A stretch of DNA of 64,000 nucleotides from a beta proteobacterium AAP65. GTDB taxonomy: Bacteria; Pseudomonadota; Gammaproteobacteria; Burkholderiales; Burkholderiaceae_C. The notes beneath the pieces were generated by a model, which worked only from the letters and a program-made list of their open reading frames with translations, did not search any database and was not told the origin of the DNA. The stretch lies in NCBI GenBank assembly GCA_001295865.1, contig LJHW01000004.1:186001-250000 (forward strand), read 5' to 3'. Shown one piece after another: positions 29,003-36,777 of this stretch (positions are counted from its first letter, which is position 1; the number at the start of each line of letters is the position of its first letter). The translations under genes were made by a program, and so were the position numbers.

Positions 29003-30592
29003 TCAGTGTCTGAAATGCCGGGTGCCAGTGAACACCATCGCGATGCCGCGCTCGTCGGCCGCGGCGATCACCTCGTCATCGCGCATGCTGCCGCCGGGCT
29101 GGATGACGCAGGTGGCGCCTTCGTCGATCACCACGTCCAGGCCGTCACGGAAGGGGAAAAACGCGTCGCTGGCCACCGCCGAGCCGGCCAGGCTCAGGCC
29201 CGCCGCGTTGGCCTTCACGCGCGCGATGCGCGCGCTGTCGAGCCGGCTCATCTGGCCCGCGCCCACGCCCAGCGTGGCGCCGCCGCCGCAGAAGACGATG
29301 GCGTTGCTCTTCACGAACTTGGCCACCTTCCAGGCGAAGAGCAGGTCGTCCATCTGCGCCGCCGTGGGGGCGAGTTTGGTGACCACACGCAGCTCGCCCG
29401 GCGCCACGTTCTTCACGTCCGGCGTCTGCAGCAGCATGCCGCCGCCCACACGCTTGAAGTCCAGCACATTGGCCTCGGTGCCCAGCGGCACTTCCAGCAG
29501 GCGCACGTTCTGCTTGGCGGCGAAGAGCGCGCGCGCCTCGGGTGTGATGGCCGGGGCGATCAGCACCTCGACGAACTGCTTGTGCTCGCCGATCTGCCGC
29601 GCGGTGGCTTCGTCCAGCGGGCGGTTGAAGGCGAGGATGCCGCCGAAGGCCGAGGTCGGGTCGGTCTTCCAGGCCTGGATGTAGGCCTCCACCAGGCTGC
29701 TGCCCACGGCCACGCCGCAAGGGTTGGCGTGTTTGACGATCACGCAAGCGGGCACGTCGAAGGTCTTCACGCACTCCCAGGCGGCGTCGGCATCGGCGAT
29801 GTTGTTGTAGCTGAGCTCCTTGCCCTGCAGCTGCACCCAACCGGCCAGCAGGCCCGGGGCCACCTTGGCGTCGCGGTAGAAGGCGGCGGCCTGGTGCGGG
29901 TTCTCGCCGTAGCGCATGTCCTGCGTCTTGGTCAGCTGCAGCGTGTAGGTGGCCGGGAAGGGCTCGCGCGCCGGCACGGCGTCGGCCTGGTCTTCCACGC
30001 CCGGCTGCAACGCGCCGAGGTAGTTGCTGATCATGCCGTCGTAGGCCGCGGTGTGCGCGTACACCTTCCTGGCCAGGCGGAACTTGGTGCAACGCTGCAG
30101 GCCGCCGGCACGCAGTTCGGCCAACACCTGCGCATAGTCGCTCGGGTCGATGAGCACCGCCACGTCGGCCCAGTTCTTGGCCGCGGCGCGCAGCATGGCC
30201 GGGCCGCCGATGTCGATGTTCTCGATGGCGTCTTCCAGCGTGCAGTCAGGCCGCGCGGTGGCCATCGCGAAGGGGTAGAGGTTGACCACCAGCAGGTCGA
30301 TGGTCTGGATGCCGTGCGCAGCGAGTGCGGCCATGTGCTCGGGCAGGTCGCGCCGCGCCAGCAGGCCGCCGTGGATGCGCGGGTGCAGCGTCTTCACGCG
30401 GCCGTCCAGCATCTCGGGGAAGCCGGTCACCTCGGCCACCTCGGTGACGGCCAGGCCGGCATCGGCCAGCAGGCGCGCGGTACCGCCGGTGGAGAGCAGG
30501 CGCACGCCCTGCGCGGCCAGGGCCTGGGCGAATTCGACGACGCCGGTCTTGTCGGAGACCGAGATCAGGGCGGTGAGTGGGGATGCAGCCAA
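29003..30592 (-). CDS. purH: Bifunctional AICAR formyltransferase / IMP cyclohydrolase
   Basis: PurH carries out the last two steps of purine synthesis. The 529-residue protein has the N-terminal IMP cyclohydrolase domain ([23 protein letters not shown]) and the C-terminal transformylase domain ([22 protein letters not shown]). The start appears to be TTG: AAGGAAA lies 7 nt before it, the next upstream in-frame stop is only 14 codons away, and the protein then begins [17 protein letters not shown] like its relatives. It follows fis by 34 nt. Confidence 0.96.
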   Translation of the reverse strand: MAASPLTALISVSDKTGVVEFAQALAAQGVRLLSTGGTARLLADAGLAVTEVAEVTGFPEMLDGRVKTLHPRIHGGLLARRDLPEHMAALAAHGIQTIDLLVVNLYPFAMATARPDCTLEDAIENIDIGGPAMLRAAAKNWADVAVLIDPSDYAQVLAELRAGGLQRCTKFRLARKVYAHTAAYDGMISNYLGALQPGVEDQADAVPAREPFPATYTLQLTKTQDMRYGENPHQAAAFYRDAKVAPGLLAGWVQLQGKELSYNNIADADAAWECVKTFDVPACVIVKHANPCGVAVGSSLVEAYIQAWKTDPTSAFGGILAFNRPLDEATARQIGEHKQFVEVLIAPAITPEARALFAAKQNVRLLEVPLGTEANVLDFKRVGGGMLLQTPDVKNVAPGELRVVTKLAPTAAQMDDLLFAWKVAKFVKSNAIVFCGGGATLGVGAGQMSRLDSARIARVKANAAGLSLAGSAVASDAFFPFRDGLDVVIDEGATCVIQPGGSMRDDEVIAAADERGIAMVFTGTRHFRH

Positions 30593-30626
30593 GATGCGCT
30601 TTCCTTGCAGCCGGTGAGGGCCGCGT

Positions 30627-30863
30627 TCATTTCAGAAGTTTGTGGTCGAGCAGCTTGCGCCGCAGCGTGTTGCGGTTGATGCCCAGCCATTCGGCGGCCT
30701 TGCTCTGATTGCCCTCGGCGTGCCGCAGCACCACCTCCAGCAGCGGCTTCTCGGCCGCGCCGAGAAAGAGCTCGTGCAGGTCGGCGGGATCGGCACCGCG
30801 CAGGTCTTTGAGGTACTGCTCCACGCTCGTGCGGATGCAGGCATCGATGTCTTTTTTGCTCAT
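30627..30863 (-). CDS. fis: Fis-family nucleoid protein
   Basis: The 78-residue product has the Fis dimerisation helices followed by a C-terminal helix-turn-helix ([21 protein letters not shown]). Fis bends DNA and controls stable RNA and many growth-phase genes. Its ATG overlaps the dusB stop by 4 nt, the classic dusB-fis coupling. Length is a little under the enterobacterial 98 residues because the N-terminal flexible arm is short. Confidence 0.95.
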   Translation of the reverse strand: MSKKDIDACIRTSVEQYLKDLRGADPADLHELFLGAAEKPLLEVVLRHAEGNQSKAAEWLGINRNTLRRKLLDHKLLK

Positions 30864-31939
30864 GCAGCTTGGGCCGTCTGTTCTGCGAGTTCGGCGCTGT
30901 CTTCGTCGTTGGCGGCCCCGGCATTGGCATCGACATCAGCCGGCTGCGGGAGCAGCGGGTGCACGTCGGCCAGGGCTTCGAAATAGTCGTGCACCGCGCG
31001 CAGCTGCGCGCCGGTGTCGTCGATGAGGTTCATCTCGGCGCGGAAGGCTTCGCCGCCCGGCAGCGCACGCACGGCCCAGCCGATGTGCTTGCGCGCGCTG
31101 CGCACGCCGATGTGCTCGCCATACAGGCCGTAGTGCTGGTGCAGGTGCTCCGTGAGCCAGCGCCGCACCTCGTGCGTGGCCGGCGGCGGCAGGTGCTCGC
31201 CGGTTGCCAGGAAGTGCAGGATCTCGCGGAAGATCCACGGCCGGCCCTGCGCCGCGCGGCCGATCATCAGCGCGTCGGCGCCGGTGGCGCGCAGCACCTG
31301 CAGGGCCTTCTCGGGGCCGTGGATGTCGCCGTTGGCCACCACCGGGATCTTCAGCGCCGCTTTCACCGCGGCCACGGTGTCGTACTCGGCATGGCCCTTG
31401 TAGCCCTGCTCGCGCGTGCGGCCGTGCACGGTGACCATGGCCACGCCCGCGCTCTCGGCCATCTTCGCCAGGCGCACGGCGTTGCGTTCGGCCTGGCACC
31501 AGCCGGTGCGCATCTTCAAGGTCACCGGCACGTTCAATGGCGCGCAGGCGGCCACCACGGCGCTGACGATGGCGGTAGCCAGCGGCTCGTCCTGCATCAG
31601 CGCCGAGCCGGCCCATTTGTTGCACACCTTCTTGGCTGGGCAGCCCATGTTGATGTCGATGATCTGCGCGCCGCGGTCGACGTTGTAGCGCGCGGCATCG
31701 GCCATCTCTGCGGGGTCCACGCCGGCGATCTGCACCGCGATGGGGGCGGGCTCGCCTTCGTGGTCGGCACGGCGCGAGGTCTTCAGGCTCTTCCAGAGCT
31801 CGCGCTTGCTGGTGACCATCTCGCTGACAGCATAGCCCGCCCCGAGGCTGCGGCACAGCATGCGGAAGGGGCGGTCGGTGACACCGGCCATCGGTGCGAC
31901 GAACAGCTTGTTCGGCAGTTCGATGGAGCCGATTTGCAT
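30860..31939 (-). CDS. dusB: tRNA-dihydrouridine synthase B
   Basis: An FMN enzyme that reduces uridine in tRNA D-loops. The 359-residue product has APMAGVTDRPFR, MGCPAKKVCNK with the catalytic Cys, HGRTREQGYKG and NGDI. The last 35 residues are an Ala/Asp/Glu-rich tail not needed by the fold. The start MQIGSIELPNKL is standard, though without a good ribosome-binding site. First gene of an operon continuing to fis, purH, the acyltransferase, the CdsA-like gene and ruvC. Confidence 0.95.
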   Translation of the reverse strand: MQIGSIELPNKLFVAPMAGVTDRPFRMLCRSLGAGYAVSEMVTSKRELWKSLKTSRRADHEGEPAPIAVQIAGVDPAEMADAARYNVDRGAQIIDINMGCPAKKVCNKWAGSALMQDEPLATAIVSAVVAACAPLNVPVTLKMRTGWCQAERNAVRLAKMAESAGVAMVTVHGRTREQGYKGHAEYDTVAAVKAALKIPVVANGDIHGPEKALQVLRATGADALMIGRAAQGRPWIFREILHFLATGEHLPPPATHEVRRWLTEHLHQHYGLYGEHIGVRSARKHIGWAVRALPGGEAFRAEMNLIDDTGAQLRAVHDYFEALADVHPLLPQPADVDANAGAANDEDSAELAEQTAQAA

Positions 31940-31979
31940 GGGGAGGAAGGCCGGGTGCGGTGCTGAAAAATGAGGCGCG

Positions 31980-31985
31980 AGTATA
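31980..31985 (-). promoter_or_regulatory. Probable -10 element of the dusB operon
   Basis: On the minus strand this reads TATACT, one mismatch from consensus, 40 nt before the dusB ATG. No good -35 is seen at 16-18 nt, so recognition may depend on an activator or extended contacts. Confidence 0.4.
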
Positions 31986-32052
31986 GCCAGCCCACCTGGG
32001 TCCGGCCTTGCACGGCCAGGGGCCCGGGCGCTGCCCATAATGCAGGCTACCG

Positions 32053-32535
32053 ATGGAAGCCTGGTTCCTGTCTGTCTTGCACACCTTGGCCGAGCCCAGC
32101 TACGGGCTGGCAGTGGTCTTCGTGGTGGCCGTGGTGTCGGCGACGCTGCTGCCCATGGGCAGCGAGTTCGCCGTCATCGGCCTGCTCAAGCTCAACCCCG
32201 ATCTGTTCTGGCCTGCCGTGCTGGTGGCCACCGCGGGCAACACCTTGGGCGGCGCCATCAGCTGGTGGATGGGCTATGGCGCAGAAACGCTGTACGAGAA
32301 GGTCCAGCACAAAAAGCTGGAACTGCGTGCGCTCACCTGGCTGGAGAAGCTGGGCCCCAAGGCCTGCCTGCTGAGCTGGCTGCCCGCGGTGGGCGACCCG
32401 CTGTGTGCGCTGGCCGGCTGGCTGAAGCTGCCTTTCTGGCCTTGCGTGTTCTACATGGCCATCGGCAAGTTTCTGCGCTACGTCACGATGACCGGGGCGC
32501 TGCTCTGGCTCTTTCCGGGCCAGCTGAATCTGTAA
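32053..32535 (+). CDS. YqaA-family (DedA/SNARE-associated) membrane protein
   Basis: The 160-residue protein has four to five hydrophobic segments and the YqaA/DedA pattern: LLPMGSEFAVIGLL, a GN-containing half-helix (TAGNTLGGAISWWMGYG), and a mirrored SWLPAVGDPLCALAG segment. DedA relatives act in membrane homeostasis, and some members flip lipids. CATAAT ends 11 nt before the ATG and could be a -10 giving a very short leader. It is divergent from dusB. Confidence 0.82.
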   Translation: MEAWFLSVLHTLAEPSYGLAVVFVVAVVSATLLPMGSEFAVIGLLKLNPDLFWPAVLVATAGNTLGGAISWWMGYGAETLYEKVQHKKLELRALTWLEKLGPKACLLSWLPAVGDPLCALAGWLKLPFWPCVFYMAIGKFLRYVTMTGALLWLFPGQLNL

Positions 32536-32610
32536 CCGGGTTGTTGCGCTCGCAGCGCAGGCTGCAGCCCGCCACAATGCCGGCCTCTTCAGCACCCCCC
32601 GCTGCACCCC

Positions 32611-34104
32611 ATGAGCACCGCCACCCCCGCTTACGAACAGCTGGCCGCCACCTGGACGCGCCTGCACCACCTGGAACACCTGCAGGCCATCGCCGGCTGG
32701 GACCACGCGGCCAACATGCCCCCGAAAGGCAACGAGGCACGCGCCGCGGCGCTGGCCGAGATGGCCGCACTGCTGCACCGCATGCGCACCGACGCCGCGC
32801 TCGGCAGCGGCCTGCAACACGCCGAGCAAGAGCCCCTGAGCGAAGAGCAGCGCGCCAACCTGCGCGAGATGCAGCGCCAGTGGCGGGCCGCCACCGCGCT
32901 GCCCGAAAGCCTGGTGCAGCGCCAGCAGATCGTCACCTCGCGCTGCGAACACGCCTGGCGCCAGCAGCGCCCGGCCAACGACTGGGCCGGCTTCGCGCCG
33001 CAACTCAAGGAAGTGCTGGCCCTGGCGCGTGAAGAAGCCGCGCTGCTGGCCGACAAGAGCGGCCTGCGTGCCTACGATGCGCTGATGGACCGCTTCGAGC
33101 CTGGCATGCGCTGCACACAGGTTGACCAGGTCTTCGGCGAGGTGCGGCGCTGGCTGCCAGGCCTGATCCAGCAGGTGATCGCCAAGCAGGCGCAGGAAGA
33201 CGTGATCCAGCCCGTGGGGCCGTTTGCGCAAGACAAGCAGCGTGCGCTGTGCGAACAGGTGATCCGCCTGCTCGGCTTCGATTTCGAGGCCGGCCGTCTC
33301 GACGTCAGCACCCACCCGTTCTGCGGCGGCGTGCCCGAAGACGTGCGCCTGACCACGCGTTTCCGCGACGACGAGTTCATCACCAGCCTGATGGGCACCA
33401 TCCACGAAACCGGCCACGGCCGCTACGAGCAGAACCTGCCGCGTGAATGGCTGGGCCAGCCGATGGCGCAGGCGCGCAGCATGGCATTGCACGAGAGCCA
33501 GAGCCTGAGCTTCGAGATGCAGCTGGGCAGCCACCCGGGCTTCGTGGCGCGCCTGGCGCCCATGGTCACGGCCACCTTCGGTGCGCAGCCGGCCTTCACG
33601 CCGCAGAACCTGCACCGGCTGATCACGCGTGTGAAGCCGGGCTACATCCGCGTGGATGCCGACGAAGTCACCTACCCGGCCCACGTGATCCTGCGCTACG
33701 AGATCGAGCGTGCGCTGATCGAAGGCGAGGTCGAGGTCGACGACATCCCGGCGCTGTGGGACGCCAAGATGATGGAGTTGCTGGGCGTGGACACGCGCGG
33801 CAACTTCAAGGACGGCCCCATGCAGGACGTGCACTGGCCCTCGGGCCTGTTCGGCTACTTCCCCTGCTACTCACTCGGGGCCATGTACGCGGCGCAGTGG
33901 TTCGCCACCATGCGCCGCCAGATGCCCGACCTGGATGCGCGCATCGGCGCGGGCGACCTGGCCCCGGTGTTCGACTGGCTGCGCAGCAACATCTGGAGCC
34001 AGGCCAGCCGCTGGACCACCGACGAACTGGCGCGCCGCGCCAGCGGTGAGCCGCTGAACGCGGCCCACTTCAAGTTGCACCTGGAAGCGCGCTACCTCGG
34101 TTGA
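32611..34104 (+). CDS. M32 family carboxypeptidase (Taq type)
   Basis: A 497-residue cytoplasmic zinc carboxypeptidase. The HExxH motif is HETGH in GTIHETGHGRYEQ (around residues 265-270), with the third ligand Glu in MALHESQS. Other family hallmarks are HPFCGG and the C-terminal tail with WSQASRWTTDE. Helical throughout and of standard length. Overlaps the convergent unknown gene by 13 nt at its 3' end. Role: trimming C-terminal residues of peptides. Confidence 0.95.
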   Translation: MSTATPAYEQLAATWTRLHHLEHLQAIAGWDHAANMPPKGNEARAAALAEMAALLHRMRTDAALGSGLQHAEQEPLSEEQRANLREMQRQWRAATALPESLVQRQQIVTSRCEHAWRQQRPANDWAGFAPQLKEVLALAREEAALLADKSGLRAYDALMDRFEPGMRCTQVDQVFGEVRRWLPGLIQQVIAKQAQEDVIQPVGPFAQDKQRALCEQVIRLLGFDFEAGRLDVSTHPFCGGVPEDVRLTTRFRDDEFITSLMGTIHETGHGRYEQNLPREWLGQPMAQARSMALHESQSLSFEMQLGSHPGFVARLAPMVTATFGAQPAFTPQNLHRLITRVKPGYIRVDADEVTYPAHVILRYEIERALIEGEVEVDDIPALWDAKMMELLGVDTRGNFKDGPMQDVHWPSGLFGYFPCYSLGAMYAAQWFATMRRQMPDLDARIGAGDLAPVFDWLRSNIWSQASRWTTDELARRASGEPLNAAHFKLHLEARYLG

Positions 34105-34538
34105 GCGGGGCGCCCATCGAGCGAGCGCCCATCGTCTATTTCGGTGGGCGCCTCGGCGCGCTGGATGGTCATGAAGTCGGTGTGGCTCATCTCTTCGATG
34201 ACCACCGTCTTCTCGATGTCGAAGGGCTCGTTGCTGACTTCGGCACGGCGCGCTTCCAGGCTGTCCATCACGCGGTGCAGCAGGTCTTGCAGCGGCTTGT
34301 CGTCCTCCGGCAGCGGCAGGCTGGCCAGTTGCGAGGCGATGCGGCCCAGCACCGGCGTGGAAGCGCCCGACAGCGCCGGCAGGCCTTCGGCCAGCAACCC
34401 GCGCTCCAGCGCCGCCAGGTGCGGCAGCACCTCGCGCGAGCCGCGCACACGGTCGAGCAGGCGGCCCAGCGCTTCGGCCATCAAGCGCCCACGCAAGCGG
34501 TCTTGAGAGGCAGGGCTGGGCGGTGGGGTGAGGCTCAT
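34092..34538 (-). CDS. Protein of unknown function, 148 aa
   Basis: Not recognised. The product has a helical N-terminal half (LRGRLMAEALGRLLDRVRGSREVL) and an acidic C-terminal part (FDIEKTVVIEEMSHTDFMTIQRAEAPTEIDDGRS). No signal peptide or membrane segment. The start is the first Met giving a compact protein, but its ribosome-binding site is weak. It lies 147 nt downstream of the patatin gene on the same strand, so it may be part of the phasin-patatin unit. Its stop (TAG) lies inside the end of the M32 gene. Confidence 0.6.
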   Translation of the reverse strand: MSLTPPPSPASQDRLRGRLMAEALGRLLDRVRGSREVLPHLAALERGLLAEGLPALSGASTPVLGRIASQLASLPLPEDDKPLQDLLHRVMDSLEARRAEVSNEPFDIEKTVVIEEMSHTDFMTIQRAEAPTEIDDGRSLDGRPAQPR

Positions 34539-34685
34539 GGTCGGGCTCGGTGCAGACGGCGGGCTCGCTGGCTGCGCATGTTGCCGCAAGCCGGGCGGCA
34601 CGTCACCGGCAAGGCCAGCGGCAGCGACATTTCGTCACGTTGCGCGCACCTGGCCTGCCGGCCACGGCAGCCCGCGGCGCCGGCT

Positions 34686-35960
34686 TCAGCGGGCGGCCAG
34701 CGCCCGTTCCAGGTCGTTCAAGACCTCGTCCAGCCGTTGCAAGGTGCGCCCCGCCTCGGTGCGCGCGGCCGGTGGCGCCGCGGGGCGCCGGCCCATGCGG
34801 CGGCGCAGCAGGCGGCGCTGGGCATCGTCAAGCACGGCTTCATCCATCCGCAGCCCGTGCGCAGCCAGCGTGGTGCGCAGCTGGCTGCGGCGCGAGCGCA
34901 GGTCGGCCCGGGTGTGCTGGTAGGCGTGCTCGGCCAGCACACGCCGCTGCGAATAGCCGAAGGTGTTGGCGAGGAACATCTCCGGGTCGGCGTGGTCGGG
35001 CTCGAAGAGCAGGATGTCCGTGTCCGGATGGCTGGCCTCGTAGCCCTTCATGCCCAGTTCCAGGCGCGAGTGGATGAGCGAGCGGAAGGTCTGGCTCAGC
35101 ACCAGCGGCAGGCCGCCGGCCACGAGCTGCGGAATGCGCTCGCTGGCACCGCCCAGCACACGGTGGCGCGGGGCTTCACGGGAAGTGGCACCGCGAGCGT
35201 CGAACGGCACCAGCGGGTTCAGGCACAGCAGCAGGTCCAGGCCTTCGTCGAGCAGCACGCGGGCGTGCAGCGTCTTCTTCAAGGCGCCGTCCACATACCA
35301 GCGGCCGTTGATGGGCTCGGGCGGAAACAGCCCCGGCAGCGCCGCGCTGGCGGCCACGGCTTGCGAAATGGGCACGTGGTCCCAGCCGGGCAGGCCGAAG
35401 GGCGCGGCTTCACCGCTGTCGAGATCGGTGGCCACCAGCACCAGGCGGCGGCCGCGTTCACGTTGCAGCTGGCGGAAATCGTTGCTGCGCCCGGGGGCGG
35501 AGAACACCTGCGCCAGTTGGGCCTGCAGCGCGGCATTGCTGAACATCCCCGCGGGCAGCACCCGCCCCAGGCGTTCGGCCGCGGCCAGCAAGGTGCGGCC
35601 GCGCACGGCCACGTCCCAGGCAGCCTGGCCGGCCAGCCGTGGGGCGGCCAGCACGCGCTGGACGTACTCCTGCCAGGCGGGGCGGAAAAAGAGACCCGGG
35701 CGGATGAGGTCGGTGGCCGGGCCTTCGTTCTCGACGAACGAGGTGCACAGCTGGCGCGGCGTCAGGCCGTTGGCCAGGCCAGCAGCGATGAAGCTGCCGG
35801 CCGAGACACCGACATAGCCATCGAGCGCCGTGAAGTCGACACCCGGCAGGGCTTCGGCCAGCGCGCAGAGCGCGCCGATCTCGTAGATGGCGCCCAGCGG
35901 CCCGCCGCCGGCCAGGGCCAGGCCGATGCGCGGGCGCGGTGCGGGCACGGCGGGGCTCAA
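34686..35960 (-). CDS. Patatin-like phospholipase/esterase, cytoplasmic
   Basis: The 424-residue protein has the patatin triad elements: GGGPLG (18-23, oxyanion hole), GVSAG (51-55, nucleophile Ser53) and YVDGA (Asp). No signal peptide, unlike the other patatin in this window. The only in-frame starts are TTG (used) or GTG four codons later; an upstream stop follows within four codons. It starts 22 nt after the phasin gene, so it is likely made with it and may act on lipid or polyester granules (inference). Confidence 0.85.
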   Translation of the reverse strand: MSPAVPAPRPRIGLALAGGGPLGAIYEIGALCALAEALPGVDFTALDGYVGVSAGSFIAAGLANGLTPRQLCTSFVENEGPATDLIRPGLFFRPAWQEYVQRVLAAPRLAGQAAWDVAVRGRTLLAAAERLGRVLPAGMFSNAALQAQLAQVFSAPGRSNDFRQLQRERGRRLVLVATDLDSGEAAPFGLPGWDHVPISQAVAASAALPGLFPPEPINGRWYVDGALKKTLHARVLLDEGLDLLLCLNPLVPFDARGATSREAPRHRVLGGASERIPQLVAGGLPLVLSQTFRSLIHSRLELGMKGYEASHPDTDILLFEPDHADPEMFLANTFGYSQRRVLAEHAYQHTRADLRSRRSQLRTTLAAHGLRMDEAVLDDAQRRLLRRRMGRRPAAPPAARTEAGRTLQRLDEVLNDLERALAAR

Positions 35961-35982
35961 GCGCTGGGGTCAGCGCCCTGGA

Positions 35983-36564
35983 TCAGGCAGCGACGGCCGG
36001 CTTGGCGGCGGTCTTGCGGGCGCGCTTGACCGGTGCCTTTTCGGCCACGGGCGCGGCAGCGGCGGGCTTGGCCTTGGCGACCTTGGCGGCCTTCACGGCA
36101 GGCTTGGCGGCGGCCTTCACGGCAGCCTTGGGCGCCGCGCCCTTGCCCAGCTTGGCCACGGCAGCGGCCAACGCGTCCACGCGCTCGGCCAGGGCCTGCA
36201 CGTCCTTCGCGGTGGGCACGCCCAGCTTGTTCAGCGCCTTGGCGGTGCGGGCTTCGAAGATGCTTTCCAGCTTGTCCCAGTTCTGGCCGGCCTTGTTGCT
36301 GACGGTGTCGGCCATGGCGCTCATCTTGCCGGTGACTTCGCTGATCTTCTCTTCGGCCATGCCCTGCGTCTTCTTCTGCAGCGTCATGCCTTCCTTGACC
36401 AGGGCCTCGAAGACCTTGCTGCCTTCTTCCTGGGCCTTGCTGAAGGCGCCCATGCCGGCCAGCCAGATCTGCTGGGCCGAGTCCTTCACGGCGCCGGCCA
36501 GCTGGCTGTGCTTGGCGGCTTCGGGGGCGCTGGTGGTGGCGGCGGCTTTCGTCTTCTTGACCAT
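35983..36564 (-). CDS. Phasin-family granule-associated protein with histone H1-like tail
   Basis: The 193-residue protein has a phasin-type amphipathic helical region (about 15-140: QIWLAGMGAFSKAQEEGSKVFEALVKEG) followed by a coiled-coil-like stretch and a Lys/Ala/Pro tail of AAKPAVKAAK-type repeats. This is the layout of PhaF/PhaI-like proteins, which coat PHA granules with the helix and bind DNA with the tail. The start has GAGGAAG upstream. First of a phasin-patatin unit and divergent from the fatty acyl-CoA reductase (213 nt). Confidence 0.88.
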   Translation of the reverse strand: MVKKTKAAATTSAPEAAKHSQLAGAVKDSAQQIWLAGMGAFSKAQEEGSKVFEALVKEGMTLQKKTQGMAEEKISEVTGKMSAMADTVSNKAGQNWDKLESIFEARTAKALNKLGVPTAKDVQALAERVDALAAAVAKLGKGAAPKAAVKAAAKPAVKAAKVAKAKPAAAAPVAEKAPVKRARKTAAKPAVAA

Positions 36565-36663
36565 GGTGGCTTCCTCTGGGTTGCTGCGGCCTTCGGTGAA
36601 GTGAAGGTCGCTTGTAGTGGGGGCTGGTGCCACAGCGCAGAAAGCGGCAACACCACGACGATG

Positions 36664-36687
36664 AATATAGGGTTCCCCCCTGGGGGG
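36664..36687. promoter_or_regulatory. TATATT element and C6-T-G6 palindrome between phasin and acyl-CoA reductase
   Basis: On the minus strand TATATT (36664-36669) could be a -10 for the phasin gene, 99 nt from its start. A perfect CCCCCC-T-GGGGGG palindrome (36675-36687) sits where the -35 should be, and thus could be an operator; it also resembles the palindrome core at 49654-49666 and may be a dispersed repeat. Confidence 0.4.
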
Positions 36688-36777
36688 CGCAGCCTAAATC
36701 TCTAGTGAGACGGCTCTATGCTGTACGCCCACCGCACCCCGCGTGACGGACCCCGAACACCCCGAGAGGAGCATTGC

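Noticed and set aside
32008-32041. Promoter TTGCAC...CATAAT for the YqaA gene
   Set aside because: Spacing of 22 nt between the hexamers is too long; only the CATAAT box is kept as a possible -10.
35983-36150. DNA repeat array in the phasin gene
   Set aside because: The repeats are codon repeats encoding the Lys/Ala/Pro tail, not a CRISPR or tandem DNA element.
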